Positions 27,982 to 37,125 of a stretch of DNA of 64,000 nt are shown piece after piece. The notes beneath the pieces were generated by a model, which was not told the origin of the DNA, made no database searches, and saw nothing but the letters and a program-made list of their open reading frames with translations. Position 1 is the stretch's first letter. Every line of letters begins with the position of its first letter. Source of the DNA: Devosia epidermidihirudinis (GTDB taxonomy: Bacteria > Pseudomonadota > Alphaproteobacteria > Rhizobiales > Devosiaceae); assembly GCF_000971295.1 (NCBI RefSeq), contig NZ_LANJ01000019.1, positions 124,001 to 188,000 of the forward strand. The letters are read 5' to 3'. The position numbers were made by a program, and so were the translations under genes.

Positions 27982-29958
27982 ATGAATTTCCTGCCCAAGA
28001 TTTCGCGACGCACTTTCCTCGTTGGTTCGGCAAGCATGGGCGCCATGGCCGCAATGCACCCCTTTGCAACGATGGCGCAGGCCAATCAGGCCCATCTGCG
28101 CATCATGGAAACCACCGATCTGCACGTCGCCGTCTTTGCCTATGACTATTATGCCGACGCGCCCAACGACACGATGGGCCTGGCCCGTACCGCCTCGATC
28201 ATCGAATCCATCCGCGCCGAAGCCGGCAACTCGATGCTGATCGACAATGGCGACATCATCCAGGGCAACCCGATGGGCGACTATATCGCCTACGAAAAGG
28301 GCCTCGACGGCAATGTTCACCCCATCATCGCCGCGATGAACACGCTGGGTTATGAGGCCGCCACGCTGGGCAATCACGAGTTCAATTACGGGCTGGACTA
28401 TCTCGACAAGGCGCTGTCCGGCGCTGAATTCCCCTTCGTCTCCGCCAATCTGGTCAAGGGCGATCTTGCCGCCGATCCGCTGAGCGACACCACCTATATC
28501 AAGCCCTATCTGATCGTTGAAAAAGAGCTGACCGACGGCTCGGGCGCCACCAAGACCATCAAGCTCGGCCTGATCGGCTTCCTGCCACCGCAGATCATGA
28601 CCTGGGATGCGGCCAATCTGGCCGGCAAGGTCAACACCCGCGACATCGTCGAAACCGCTGCGGCCTACATTCCCCGTATGCGCGAAGAAGGCGCCGAGCT
28701 GATCATCGCCCTGTCCCATTCTGGCATTGCTGCCGACCAGACGACGGGCGCAGAAAACGCTTCCCTGCAACTGGCTGGCCTTGATGGCATCGACGTGGTC
28801 GTCACCGGCCACCAGCATCTGGTCTTCCCCGGCCCCGACTTTGATGGCGTTGCCGGTGCCGACATTGCCAATGGCACGCTCAATGGCAAGCCTGCCGTCA
28901 TGGCCGGTTTCTGGGGCAGCCATATGGGCCTTATCGACTTGCTGCTCGAGCAGGATGCCGACGGCAAGTGGACCATCGCTTCGCACACCTCCGAAGCCCG
29001 CCCGATTTTCGAGCGTGTCGAGGGCAAGGTGCATCCGCTGGTGGAAAACGAGGCCGAAGTGGCCGCCGCCGCCCAGACCGACCATGACGAAACCCTGCAA
29101 TATGTGCGCCGCGCCGTGGGTGAAACCTCGGCCCCGCTCTATTCCTATTTCGCTCTGGTAGCCGATGATCCATCCGTGCAGATCGTCAGCCAGGCCCAGA
29201 CCTGGTATATCGAGCAGATGATGAAGGGCACCGAATGGGAAGCCCTGCCCATCCTCTCCGCTGCCGCGCCGTTCAAGGCAGGCGGTCGTGGCGGTCCTGA
29301 TTACTACACCGATGTTCCCGTCGGCCCTGTTGCCATCAAGAACGTGGCCGACCTCTATCTCTATCCAAACACCATCCAGGCCGTGGAAATCACTGGCGCC
29401 GATGTGAAGAACTGGCTGGAGCGCGCGGCGGGCATTTTCAATCAGGTGGAAAAAGGCGCCAAAGACGCCGAACTGATCAATCCCGATTTCCCGTCCTACA
29501 ACTATGACGTGATCGACGGGGTCACCTACAAGATCGACCTGACCCAGCCATCGCGCTTCTCCTCGGACGGCAAGGAAGAGCCAAACCCGGACGCCAGCCG
29601 CATCATCGACCTGATGTATGATGGCAAGCCGATCGATCCAGCGGCCAAGTTCATCGTCGCCACTAACAACTACCGCGCAGGCGGCGGCGGCAACTTCCCC
29701 GGCATCAATGCCGACAAGATCGTGTTCAAGGGTCCCGACACCAACCGCGACATCATCGTGCGGTTCATCGTGGAAAATGGCACCATCAACCCAAGTGCTG
29801 ACAGCAACTGGTCCCTCGCCCCAATCGGCGACACCACCGTGCTGTTCGCCACCGGTCCCAAGGCTGCCGAGCACGTCGCCGATGTGAAAGCCATCAAGAT
29901 CGAAGCCACCGGCGAAACCAATGCCGACGGCTTCGGCGTCTATCGCATCACGCTCTAG
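27982..29958 (+). CDS. cpdB: 2',3'-cyclic-nucleotide 2'-phosphodiesterase / 3'-nucleotidase
   Basis: 658-residue periplasmic enzyme of the CpdB type. It opens 2',3'-cyclic nucleotides and then removes the 3'-phosphate. A Tat signal (SRRTFLVG, residues 9-16) precedes the metallophosphatase domain with the metal-site motifs [27 protein letters not shown] and [10 protein letters not shown]-terminal nucleotide-binding domain follows, with [12 protein letters not shown] and a FVxxGP-like segment. GGGAG 7 nt upstream fixes 27982 as the start. The next gene is an RNase T2, whose products are the substrates of this enzyme, so the two form a probable periplasmic RNA-scavenging pair. Confidence 0.94.
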   Translation: MNFLPKISRRTFLVGSASMGAMAAMHPFATMAQANQAHLRIMETTDLHVAVFAYDYYADAPNDTMGLARTASIIESIRAEAGNSMLIDNGDIIQGNPMGDYIAYEKGLDGNVHPIIAAMNTLGYEAATLGNHEFNYGLDYLDKALSGAEFPFVSANLVKGDLAADPLSDTTYIKPYLIVEKELTDGSGATKTIKLGLIGFLPPQIMTWDAANLAGKVNTRDIVETAAAYIPRMREEGAELIIALSHSGIAADQTTGAENASLQLAGLDGIDVVVTGHQHLVFPGPDFDGVAGADIANGTLNGKPAVMAGFWGSHMGLIDLLLEQDADGKWTIASHTSEARPIFERVEGKVHPLVENEAEVAAAAQTDHDETLQYVRRAVGETSAPLYSYFALVADDPSVQIVSQAQTWYIEQMMKGTEWEALPILSAAAPFKAGGRGGPDYYTDVPVGPVAIKNVADLYLYPNTIQAVEITGADVKNWLERAAGIFNQVEKGAKDAELINPDFPSYNYDVIDGVTYKIDLTQPSRFSSDGKEEPNPDASRIIDLMYDGKPIDPAAKFIVATNNYRAGGGGNFPGINADKIVFKGPDTNRDIIVRFIVENGTINPSADSNWSLAPIGDTTVLFATGPKAAEHVADVKAIKIEATGETNADGFGVYRITL

Positions 29959-29983
29959 TCGTTGATAAAATCCACCGCACTTC

Positions 29984-30054
29984 GTCACCACCGGGCTTGT
30001 CCCGGTGGTCCATGCGGAGGAAAGATGGATTGCCCGGACAAGCCGGGCGATGAC
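29984..30054. repeat. palindromic intergenic repeat (CACCCGG family)
   Basis: Two palindromic arms, CACCACCGGGCTTGTCCCGG and ATTGCCCGGACAAGCCGGGC, flank a GGAGGAAAGATGG centre. The element lies between cpdB and the RNase T2 gene. The same element occurs at 13934, 44404 and three times in 48431-48910. Confidence 0.7.
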
Positions 30055-30083
30055 GACAGCCGATAAAACGGAGCGCGAGAATA

Positions 30084-31067
30084 TTGCGGATTGCCCTCAC
30101 CCTGCTTCTCGCCCTCCTCACCGTGCCCGCCCATGCCGAGGTGCCACTCAGCGGCTACTTCACCGCCACCAAGGCCTGCCCCGCGCTGCAATCGATCAAC
30201 CGTGGCACCAATCCGGGCAATGTCACCCTTCGCCCCGGCACCGCCTATGATCTGCTTGCCGGCAACAAGGATCGCCCTACCCATCTCTGGATCGCCGTCC
30301 CCGGCGCGCAACCCGAACGGCGCTGGGTCGAGGTCAGTTGCGGCGAACGCGCCACCGACGCCGAGGCCCGCATGCCCGCGCCGACACCAGCACCTCCGAA
30401 GCCCAGCTATCGTGGCACGCAGTATATTCTGGCGGTCAACTGGCAGCCTGCCTTCTGCGAGCTCAGTCCGCGCAAGGCCGAGTGCCGCAATCAGCAGCCC
30501 AATAGCTTCGAAGCCACCAATTTCACCCTGCACGGTCTCTGGCCGCAGCCGCGCGGCAATGAGTTCTGCTTGGTTTCGCAGGATGATCGCTGGTCCAGCG
30601 AAAACGGGCGCTGGCGCGACCTGCCCCCGGTCCGGCTCAGCACCGGCCTGCGCGATGAGCTCGACGTCGTCATGCCGGGCACCCAGTCTGGCCTCGATCG
30701 GCACGAATGGACCAAGCATGGCACCTGCTACGGCACTAGCGCCGAACGCTATTTCACCGATGCGATGGTGCTGATGCTGGCTCTCAACGAGTCATCGGTG
30801 ACGAAACTGTTCGCCAACAATATCGGCCGCAAGATCACGCTCCAGCAGGTGCGTGACGCGTTTGACGAAAGTTTTGGCGATGGGGCCGGACAGCGCGTGC
30901 GCATGGCCTGCGAAGCCGATGGCAACCGCACCATCATCACAGAGCTGACCATAGGGCTCACCGGAGAAATCTATAGTCCCGATGATTTCTCGGCGCTCAT
31001 CGGCGCGGCCAGCCCCGTCGATGGCGGCTGCCGCTCCGGCATTGTGGATGCCGCCGGCCTACGCTGA
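30084..31067 (+). CDS. ribonuclease T2 family protein
   Basis: 327-residue exported endoribonuclease that cuts RNA to 2',3'-cyclic-ended products. A signal peptide (1-18, cleavage near AHA-EV) precedes an N-terminal segment and the T2 fold. Both catalytic motifs are intact: CAS I FTLHGLWP (147-154) and CAS II HEWTKHGTC (207-215), supplying the catalytic His, Glu, Lys and His. The start is TTG at 30084, chosen because it begins the signal peptide; GGAG lies 10 nt upstream. The gene is separated from cpdB by 125 bases including a palindromic repeat, so co-transcription is uncertain. Its 3' end overlaps that of ohrR by 9 bases. Confidence 0.92.
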   Translation: MRIALTLLLALLTVPAHAEVPLSGYFTATKACPALQSINRGTNPGNVTLRPGTAYDLLAGNKDRPTHLWIAVPGAQPERRWVEVSCGERATDAEARMPAPTPAPPKPSYRGTQYILAVNWQPAFCELSPRKAECRNQQPNSFEATNFTLHGLWPQPRGNEFCLVSQDDRWSSENGRWRDLPPVRLSTGLRDELDVVMPGTQSGLDRHEWTKHGTCYGTSAERYFTDAMVLMLALNESSVTKLFANNIGRKITLQQVRDAFDESFGDGAGQRVRMACEADGNRTIITELTIGLTGEIYSPDDFSALIGAASPVDGGCRSGIVDAAGLR

Positions 31068-31520
31068 TGGAGTGCCGGACGAGGCATCGTCCAGCAACAC
31101 GCGCAACCGGTGCAGGCCCGCGCGGAGCGTATCGACCGTTGCCGCTTCATCACTCAGGGCCGCGCCAACCTCAAGCGGCACAGCCAGTGCTTTGGCGCGC
31201 AGGCCCCTGCCCTCGGCGGTGAGGTACACCCGCACCACGCGCTCATCATCCTCGTCGCGCTGCCGCTGCAGCAGTCCGCGCGCTTCCAGCCGCTTCACCA
31301 TTGGCGTGATCGTACCGGAATCGAGGAACAATCTGTCGCCCAGCGCCTTTACACTGATACCGTCTGCTTCCCACAGCACCAGGAAGGCCAGATATTGCGG
31401 ATAGGTCAGCCCGATAGCGTCCAGCCGTGGCTTGTAAAAGCGCGTGAACGCGTGCCCGGCCGCGTAAACGGCAAAGCACAGCATGGAATCGAGATTAAGC
31501 GGGTCGGGGCTCCTGGCCAT
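31059..31520 (-). CDS. ohrR: MarR-family organic peroxide sensor, one-Cys OhrR type
   Basis: 153-residue repressor. The sensing cysteine is Cys15 in LDSMLCFAVYAAG and there is no second Cys in the protein, which makes it like the Bacillus one-Cys OhrR and unlike the two-Cys Xanthomonas type. The winged helix is RLFLDSGTITPMVKRLEARG with the wing RDEDDERVVRVYL. Organic hydroperoxides oxidise the Cys and release it from DNA. GGAAGGA 7 nt upstream fixes the start at 31520. It is divergent from ohr, with an inverted-repeat operator in between. The stop overlaps that of the RNase T2 gene. Confidence 0.93.
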   Translation of the reverse strand: MARSPDPLNLDSMLCFAVYAAGHAFTRFYKPRLDAIGLTYPQYLAFLVLWEADGISVKALGDRLFLDSGTITPMVKRLEARGLLQRQRDEDDERVVRVYLTAEGRGLRAKALAVPLEVGAALSDEAATVDTLRAGLHRLRVLLDDASSGTPSA

Positions 31521-31566
31521 CCACTGATCCTTCCGGCGACTGACACCCCGATTCATAGCATGCAAA

Positions 31567-31597
31567 ATTCAATTGCGCACAATTTAATTGCGCAGTA
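31567..31597. promoter_or_regulatory. OhrR operator region
   Basis: Between the ohrR and ohr starts the sequence repeats CAATTGCGCA and TAATTGCGCA, with a near-palindrome AATTGCGCAC-AATT across the centre. The AATT-rich dyads resemble the AATT palindromes bound by OhrR elsewhere. It sits about 30-58 bases upstream of ohr and 47-77 from the ohrR start, so it can repress both. Confidence 0.7.
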
Positions 31598-31625
31598 GGC
31601 TACATCATCAACCAAGGAGACCACG

Positions 31626-32057
31626 ATGTCGATCAAGTCAGCCATCTACACTGCCCATGCCAGCACCACTGGCGGCCGCACCGGCCAGAGCGCGACCGAT
31701 GACGGTCGTCTTTCGGTTACCCTCGACACCCCCAAGGAACTGGGCGGCAATGGCGGCCCCGGCACCAATCCCGAGCAGCTCTTCGCAGCCGGTTATTCGG
31801 CCTGCTTCCTTGGCGCGCTCAAGGCTGTTGCCCGCGCCGACAAGATCAAGGTGCCAGATGACACCAAGATCGACGCGTCGGTCTCCATCGGCGACAATTC
31901 CACCGGCATTGGCTTCAACATCGCCGTCGAGCTCAAGGTCACCATCCCCGGCTTCGACAAGGCTGACGCCCAGGCGCTCGTGGAAAAGGCCCACACCGTG
32001 TGCCCTTATTCCAACGCCACGCGCGGCAATGTTGACGTGACCCTGTCGGTCGGCTGA
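31626..32057 (+). CDS. ohr: organic hydroperoxide resistance protein Ohr
   Basis: 143-residue thiol peroxidase that reduces organic hydroperoxides, using lipoyl proteins as the reductant. The two active Cys are Cys60 in GYSACF and Cys126 in HTVCPYS, and the catalytic Arg is in the GGRTG segment (Arg18). Length is standard. AAGGAG lies 8 nt upstream. It is divergent from ohrR and followed by a strong hairpin, so it is monocistronic and peroxide-inducible. Confidence 0.96.
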   Translation: MSIKSAIYTAHASTTGGRTGQSATDDGRLSVTLDTPKELGGNGGPGTNPEQLFAAGYSACFLGALKAVARADKIKVPDDTKIDASVSIGDNSTGIGFNIAVELKVTIPGFDKADAQALVEKAHTVCPYSNATRGNVDVTLSVG

Positions 32058-32064
32058 AAACACA

Positions 32065-32091
32065 ACGGGCGCCCATGAGGCGCCCGTTTTT
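32065..32091. terminator. terminator shared by ohr and the MFS gene
   Basis: 9-bp stem ACGGGCGCC/GGCGCCCGT with loop CATGA and a TTTTT tail for ohr. The convergent MFS gene ends at 32093, so on the minus strand the same hairpin follows it with a weaker T-tract. Likely bidirectional. Confidence 0.85.
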
Positions 32092-32092
32092 C

Positions 32093-33319
32093 TTATGCGG
32101 CTTTGGGAGCGGCCTCGAGAGGCTCCCAGCGCTGGGTGCGTCGATCCAGCCACAGCGAAATCCCGAACAGCACCAGTCCACCCACCGCGAGGATGGCGCC
32201 AACGGGACCCGTCGAGGTCCAGCCGAAGCCCGCGGCGATGGCCATGCCACCGAACAGCGCGCCCAGCGCATTGCCGATATTGAAGGCAGCGTGATGCAGC
32301 GTCGCGGCCAGGGTTTGACCATCAGCGGCCACATCCATCAGGCGCGTCTGCAAGGCCGTACCAATCGCGACGGTAAAGCCCACCAGCAGCACACTCAGCG
32401 ACGCCGTGGCCCAGAACTGTGCCGTCCATGGGATCGCAGCAAGACTGACCACGTTGAATACCAGCATGCCGCCAATGGTCGGCATCAGCGCCCGGTCAGC
32501 CATGGCCGCACCCAGAATATTGCCCAGTGTCATGCCAACACCGAACAGCGCCAGCACCAGCGGCACCCACACCACGGGCACATGAGCCACTTCGGTCAGC
32601 AGCGGCACCACATAGGTGAACACCGAGAACATGCCACCGCAGCCGACAGCGGCAATGCCCAGCGTCAGCCACACCTGCGGACGCTTAAGCGCGCCGAGTT
32701 CACGCAACGGGCTCGCGCCTTCGCTGGCAGCCACCTGCGGCACGAAACGGAAAATCATGGCAAAGGCCAGCGCGCCGACGATACCCACGCCCGCAAAGGT
32801 CGGCCGCCAACCCAGCCCCTGCCCCAGCCAGGTGGCCAGCGGCATGCCGATCAGCGTCGCGATGGTCAGCCCCAGCATCACCCTGCCCACGGCGCGGGCG
32901 CGATAGCCCACATCTACCATCGAGGCAGCGATCAGCGCGGCGATGCCGAAATAGGCGCCATGCGGCAGCCCGGCCAAAAAGCGCAGCCCGATCAACGAGA
33001 GATAATCCGGCGCCATGGCGCTGCCGAAATTGCCCAGCGCAAACAGCGCCATCAGCCACAGCATCAGCGGCTTGCGCGGCGCCCGGGCAAAAGCAATAGC
33101 GAACAGCGGCGCGCCGACCACCACGCCCAGCGCATAGGCGCTGATGACATGCCCGGCCTCTGGCTCGGTAATCCGCATGTCAGCGGCCAGATTGGGCAGC
33201 AGGCCCATAATGGCGAACTCGCCGGTACCAATGCCGAAAGCACCAATGGACATGGCAAAAACGGCGAGCTTGGTCGATAGGTCCCCGAGGCCGTGGACGG
33301 CTGGGCTGGCGGTACTCAT
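32093..33319 (-). CDS. MFS transporter, DHA1 family
   Basis: 408-residue 12-span major facilitator. FAMSIGAFGIGTGEFAIMGLLP at the start, FLAGLPHGAYFGIAALI in span 4 and motif A AFARAPRKPLML mark the arabinose/drug efflux branch, like the exporter at 19937. The short C-terminal tail LDRRTQRWEPL is soluble. No regulator is next to it; it is divergent from the ABC operon starting 33559. Confidence 0.88.
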   Translation of the reverse strand: MSTASPAVHGLGDLSTKLAVFAMSIGAFGIGTGEFAIMGLLPNLAADMRITEPEAGHVISAYALGVVVGAPLFAIAFARAPRKPLMLWLMALFALGNFGSAMAPDYLSLIGLRFLAGLPHGAYFGIAALIAASMVDVGYRARAVGRVMLGLTIATLIGMPLATWLGQGLGWRPTFAGVGIVGALAFAMIFRFVPQVAASEGASPLRELGALKRPQVWLTLGIAAVGCGGMFSVFTYVVPLLTEVAHVPVVWVPLVLALFGVGMTLGNILGAAMADRALMPTIGGMLVFNVVSLAAIPWTAQFWATASLSVLLVGFTVAIGTALQTRLMDVAADGQTLAATLHHAAFNIGNALGALFGGMAIAAGFGWTSTGPVGAILAVGGLVLFGISLWLDRRTQRWEPLEAAPKAA

Positions 33320-33447
33320 TTTGGGCTCCAGTCAATTCGGCCCGGCTGCCTGCCCCAAGCGGGCGGCGCACTGATCGACAAAAGGGGATCGGGCGCGACG
33401 ACTGTAAAATGTTAGTGCCGGGTTGGACAATCACCGCTTTGCGCACA

Positions 33448-33469
33448 CCCCCCTTGCATACAAGTGGGG
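33448..33469. promoter_or_regulatory. candidate operator in MFS/ABC divergent region
   Basis: CCCC-N-CTTG-CATA-CAAG-N-GGGG is a dyad of 8 matched pairs over 22 bases between two divergent promoters. I know of no regulator for it in the window. Low confidence. Confidence 0.25.
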
Positions 33470-33558
33470 ACGACAGCCCAATTTCTTAACGCTCCCGATT
33501 CACGCCGCCGAAACGCATGGCTTGTAGGCTTTGCCTCCAAACTCGCCGGAGCGACGCC

Positions 33559-34302
33559 ATGACACTCCCTGCCCTCGCCATTTCCAACCTGTCCAAGAGC
33601 TTTGATCGCAAGGTGGTCAACGATCTCGAACTGACGGTGCGGGCGGGTGAATTCTATGCGTTGCTTGGGCCCAATGGCGCCGGCAAAACCACCATCCTGC
33701 GCATGGTGGCGGGCCTGCTGCAGCCCGACGCAGGCGATATTTCCATTTTCGGCATCGACGCGCGCAAGGACCCGATTGCCGCCAAGCGCATCGTCGCCTG
33801 GGTGTCCGACGAACCCATGGTCTATGACCGGCTGACCCCGCTCGAATATCTCGAATTCGTCGCCGGGCTCTGGCAGATCGACGCGCGCACCGCTGAAGCC
33901 AAGGCCAATGAACTGATCGACTGGCTCGGCCTGCGTCCGCACGCCAATGAGCTGTGCGGCGGCTTCTCCAAGGGCATGCTGCAAAAGGTGGCGCTGGCCG
34001 GTGCGCTGGTACACGATCCGCGCCTGATTATCCTCGACGAGCCGCTGACCGGCCTCGACGCGGGCTCGGCCCGTCAGGTCAAGGATGTGCTGCTTGGTAA
34101 GGTGCGCGATGGCGTCACCGTCATCATGACCACCCACATTCTCGAAGTCGCCGAGCGCATGGCCGAACGCATTGGCGTCATCGCGCATGGCCGCCTGATC
34201 GCCGAAGGCACGCTGGCCGAACTGCGCACCCGGCTTGGCAAGGAATCGAGCCTTGAGGATATCTTCCTTGATCTCGTGGCCGAGGGGACCGAAGCCGCAT
34301 GA
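33559..34302 (+). CDS. ABC transporter ATP-binding protein
   Basis: 247-residue ATPase. Walker A is GPNGAGKTT (about 36-44), Walker B LIILDEPLTGLD and the H-loop TTHILE. The signature motif reads FSKGMLQK instead of LSGGQ, a variant seen in ABC-2 type exporter ATPases. GGAG lies 8 nt before the ATG at 33559. The gene overlaps the permease start by 4 bases (ATGA), so the two form one exporter. The substrate is unknown. Confidence 0.92.
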   Translation: MTLPALAISNLSKSFDRKVVNDLELTVRAGEFYALLGPNGAGKTTILRMVAGLLQPDAGDISIFGIDARKDPIAAKRIVAWVSDEPMVYDRLTPLEYLEFVAGLWQIDARTAEAKANELIDWLGLRPHANELCGGFSKGMLQKVALAGALVHDPRLIILDEPLTGLDAGSARQVKDVLLGKVRDGVTVIMTTHILEVAERMAERIGVIAHGRLIAEGTLAELRTRLGKESSLEDIFLDLVAEGTEAA

Positions 34303-35831
34303 GCGCCGCCCCGGCAACAATCGGCTGGTTCGCCCGCCACGAGCTGACCCTGGCCTGGCGCGAATGGGTTGCCATGATGACCGGTGGCCGCCGCACCCGT
34401 GGCATTGGCATCGCCATTTTCCTCGCCATTGTCGTGGTGCTGCTGCACCTGCTGGCATTTGGGCTGATCCTGCCCTGGATCCAGAGCGGCATTGCCATGG
34501 ACAAATCGACGCTGGTGATGATCACGGGCGGCGGCCTGCTGTTCTGGACGGTCATGCTGTCCCAGGCGCTGGAATCGGTGACACGCGTCTACTACGCCCG
34601 CTCAGATCTCGACCTGATCCTCTCCTCGCCCGCCTCCTCCCAACGCCTCTTTGCCGTGCGCACCGGCTCGGTAGCGCTCTCCACCATTGTGCTCACCGGC
34701 CTTCTCGCTAGCCCGCTGATCAATGTGCTGGCCGTGTTCGACAGCCCCAAATGGCTCACCGCCTATGGCGTGCTGATCGCCCTTGGCGCGCTTTCGACGG
34801 CGATTGCAGTTGCCATCACCATGGCATTGTTCCGCGTCGTCGGCCCCAAGCGCACGCGCCTCATCGCCCAGATCGTCGCTGCTGTCGTTGGTGCCGGCTT
34901 CATCATCGGCATCCAGGCCGCAGCTATCCTTTACTACGGCAGCTTTTCGCGCTTTTCCGTGTTCCAGTCTGCCGACGTCATCGCCGCTGCACCTGCCATT
35001 GGCAATGCTCTCTGGCTGCCCGCCGAGGCCGCCATGGGCGATATCGGTGCACTGGTGGTCTGCCTGATCATTGGCCTGGGCGCGCTCGCCCTGACAATTG
35101 GTCTCAGCGCCTCAAGCTATGGCCGTCTCGCGATTTCAGCCGCCGGGCTTTCCCATGTCCGTAGCCTGCGCAAGCAAACCAACCGCCCGTTCCGCGCCGC
35201 GTCTCAGCACCATGTGCTGCGCGTCAAAGAATGGCGCCTGCTGCAACGCGACCCCTGGTTGCTGTCGCAGACGCTGATGCAGATCCTCTATCTGCTGCCG
35301 CCCGCCCTGCTGTTGTGGATCAATTTCGGCAATGATGCGGGCGCCTATGTCGTCGTCGTGCCAGTGCTGGTCATGGCGGCCGGGCAATTGGCCGGCGGCC
35401 TCGCCTGGCTCGCCATCTCCGGCGAGGATGCGCATGATCTGGTCGTCACCGCCCCGGTCTCCGCGCGCGCCGTGCTGGTGGCTAAAATTCAGGCTGTGCT
35501 GGCGGTGATTGCCGTCATCATGGCCCCCCTGCTGGTGCTGCTGCTGATCGCCTCGCCCCGCATGGCGCTGGTGACTGCGGTCTGTGTCGCACTTTCCGCC
35601 GGGTCGGCCACCGCCATTCAGCTGTGGTTCCGCGTCGTCGCCCGCCGCTCGATGTTCCGCCGCCGGCAAGTGGCCTCGCGCGCCGCAACGCTCAGCGAGG
35701 CTTTCGTGTCCATCATGTGGGCGGGCACGGGTGCATTGCTCGCCAGCGGCTCGTGGTTATTTATTGCGCCCGCCGTATTGGCGCTGCTCATCCTCGGCTT
35801 CGCCAAGCTGATCAGCCCCAAGCGCGCCTAG
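34299..35831 (+). CDS. ABC transporter permease
   Basis: 510-residue membrane protein with about 12 hydrophobic segments. It is the membrane partner of the ATPase just upstream (4-base overlap). The protein is an ABC-2 type exporter subunit rather than a binding-protein-dependent importer: there is no EAA loop and no solute-binding protein gene. The substrate is unknown. The 3' end overlaps the convergent MFS gene by 4 bases. Confidence 0.85.
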   Translation: MSAAPATIGWFARHELTLAWREWVAMMTGGRRTRGIGIAIFLAIVVVLLHLLAFGLILPWIQSGIAMDKSTLVMITGGGLLFWTVMLSQALESVTRVYYARSDLDLILSSPASSQRLFAVRTGSVALSTIVLTGLLASPLINVLAVFDSPKWLTAYGVLIALGALSTAIAVAITMALFRVVGPKRTRLIAQIVAAVVGAGFIIGIQAAAILYYGSFSRFSVFQSADVIAAAPAIGNALWLPAEAAMGDIGALVVCLIIGLGALALTIGLSASSYGRLAISAAGLSHVRSLRKQTNRPFRAASQHHVLRVKEWRLLQRDPWLLSQTLMQILYLLPPALLLWINFGNDAGAYVVVVPVLVMAAGQLAGGLAWLAISGEDAHDLVVTAPVSARAVLVAKIQAVLAVIAVIMAPLLVLLLIASPRMALVTAVCVALSAGSATAIQLWFRVVARRSMFRRRQVASRAATLSEAFVSIMWAGTGALLASGSWLFIAPAVLALLILGFAKLISPKRA

Positions 35832-37009
35832 CCCAGACCCGCCAGAGCGGCACGGGGCGGACGACGCGTCGCCGTCAGGCCCATGCCAAACAGGGACAGC
35901 GCGGGCAGCAATGCCCCGACCCAGCCCAGATCGCTCGGCGTCCCATATTGCAGCACCAGTCCACCAATCAGCGATCCGGCAGCGATGCCGAGATAGAGCG
36001 CCGAGGCATTGAGCGACAGCACCAGTGGCGCATTGCCGGGTGAGAGGCTGAGCAGATGGCTCGCCTGGGCCGGTGGAAATGCCCAGCCCGTCGCCCCCCA
36101 CAGCACCACCACCGCAAAGAATGCCCCGACCATGATCCCGCCCGGGAGATGTGGTACAACCGACATCGCGGCCAGCAGCAGCACGTTCATCACCGTCGCA
36201 CCCACGACGGTGCGCCGCGCGCCTACCCGGTCAGCCAATTGCCCGCCTGCCGCATTGCCGATGGCCGCACCAATGCCGAACGCCAGCAACACCACCGGCA
36301 CCCATTCCCGCGAAAGGCCAATGGCCTGGGTCGCGATAACAGCCAGATAGATAATCACCGTGAACGCACCCGCCAGATTGAGCAGCGTCGTCAGCAGAGC
36401 GCCGCGCACACCCGGCAGCGCAATGGCCGCCACGCGCTGACGAATGCCCAACTGCGCCCCGCGCAATCCGGCTGGCAGCATGATCCAGATGGACAGCGCC
36501 GCGACGACGCCAAAGCCCGCCACCATGAAATAGCTGCCGCGCCAGCTGGCATATCCCGCAACCAGCGCGCCCAGCGGCGCACCGAACGCCACCGCCATCG
36601 ACGTACCGCCCACGATCACCGAGATCGCCCGCGCCCGATGGTCGACCGAGGAAATCGCCACGCCGGTCGCCTGCGCCGTGGCGCTATAGAGCCCGGCGGC
36701 AAAAGCCATCAGCACGCGCGCCGCCATCAGATCGGCATAGCCATAGGAACATGCAGCCCACACCGCGCCGACCGTAAACACCAGCGCAGATACTGTCAGG
36801 ATGCGCCGACGATCTGCCGTCCCCGTCAGGGCGGCAAGGATAGGCGAGCCGAAGGCATTGGCCAAAGAAAACGCAATGACGAGATAGCCCGCCTGCGTCA
36901 GCGACACCCCGGTTGAATCGGCAATCTGCGGCAAGAGGCTCGATATGGCGAAGCTCTCGACGCCAATCGCGAATGTACCCACCGCCAACCAAATGAGACG
37001 GATATCCAT
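35828..37009 (-). CDS. MFS transporter, DHA1 family, likely target of the ArsR regulator
   Basis: 393-residue 12-span exporter with VGTFAIGVESFAISSLLPQIAD at the N-terminus, LTGTADRRRILTVS as motif A (about 63-76) and RVLMAFAAGLYSATAQA in span 4. It is divergent from an ArsR-type gene, and a palindromic operator lies 13 bases upstream of its start (37022-37039), so repression is likely. Substrate unknown; export of a small inhibitor is the natural inference. Confidence 0.9.
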   Translation of the reverse strand: MDIRLIWLAVGTFAIGVESFAISSLLPQIADSTGVSLTQAGYLVIAFSLANAFGSPILAALTGTADRRRILTVSALVFTVGAVWAACSYGYADLMAARVLMAFAAGLYSATAQATGVAISSVDHRARAISVIVGGTSMAVAFGAPLGALVAGYASWRGSYFMVAGFGVVAALSIWIMLPAGLRGAQLGIRQRVAAIALPGVRGALLTTLLNLAGAFTVIIYLAVIATQAIGLSREWVPVVLLAFGIGAAIGNAAGGQLADRVGARRTVVGATVMNVLLLAAMSVVPHLPGGIMVGAFFAVVVLWGATGWAFPPAQASHLLSLSPGNAPLVLSLNASALYLGIAAGSLIGGLVLQYGTPSDLGWVGALLPALSLFGMGLTATRRPPRAALAGLG

Positions 37010-37021
37010 GCTCGATCCTTA

Positions 37022-37039
37022 GTTCAATGATTATTGAAC
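37022..37039. promoter_or_regulatory. ArsR-type operator 1
   Basis: GTTCAA-N6-TTGAAC, a perfect palindrome, 13 bases upstream of the MFS start. An identical-symmetry site lies at 37073-37090 (51 bases away). Confidence 0.75.
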
Positions 37040-37072
37040 AATTGAACCTCCGCCGAACCAATGTCAACAGAA

Positions 37073-37090
37073 GTTCAAAGATCGTTGAAC
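37073..37090. promoter_or_regulatory. ArsR-type operator 2
   Basis: GTTCAA-N6-TTGAAC again, 36 bases upstream of the ArsR-like start at 37126. Same half-sites and same spacer length as operator 1. Confidence 0.75.
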
Positions 37091-37125
37091 ATTGAAGAGC
37101 GCCCCGTCCTGCGCTACATTGGGGC

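Noticed and set aside
27952..29991. long open frame antisense to cpdB
   Set aside because: Same codon-bias effect; no protein-like motifs.
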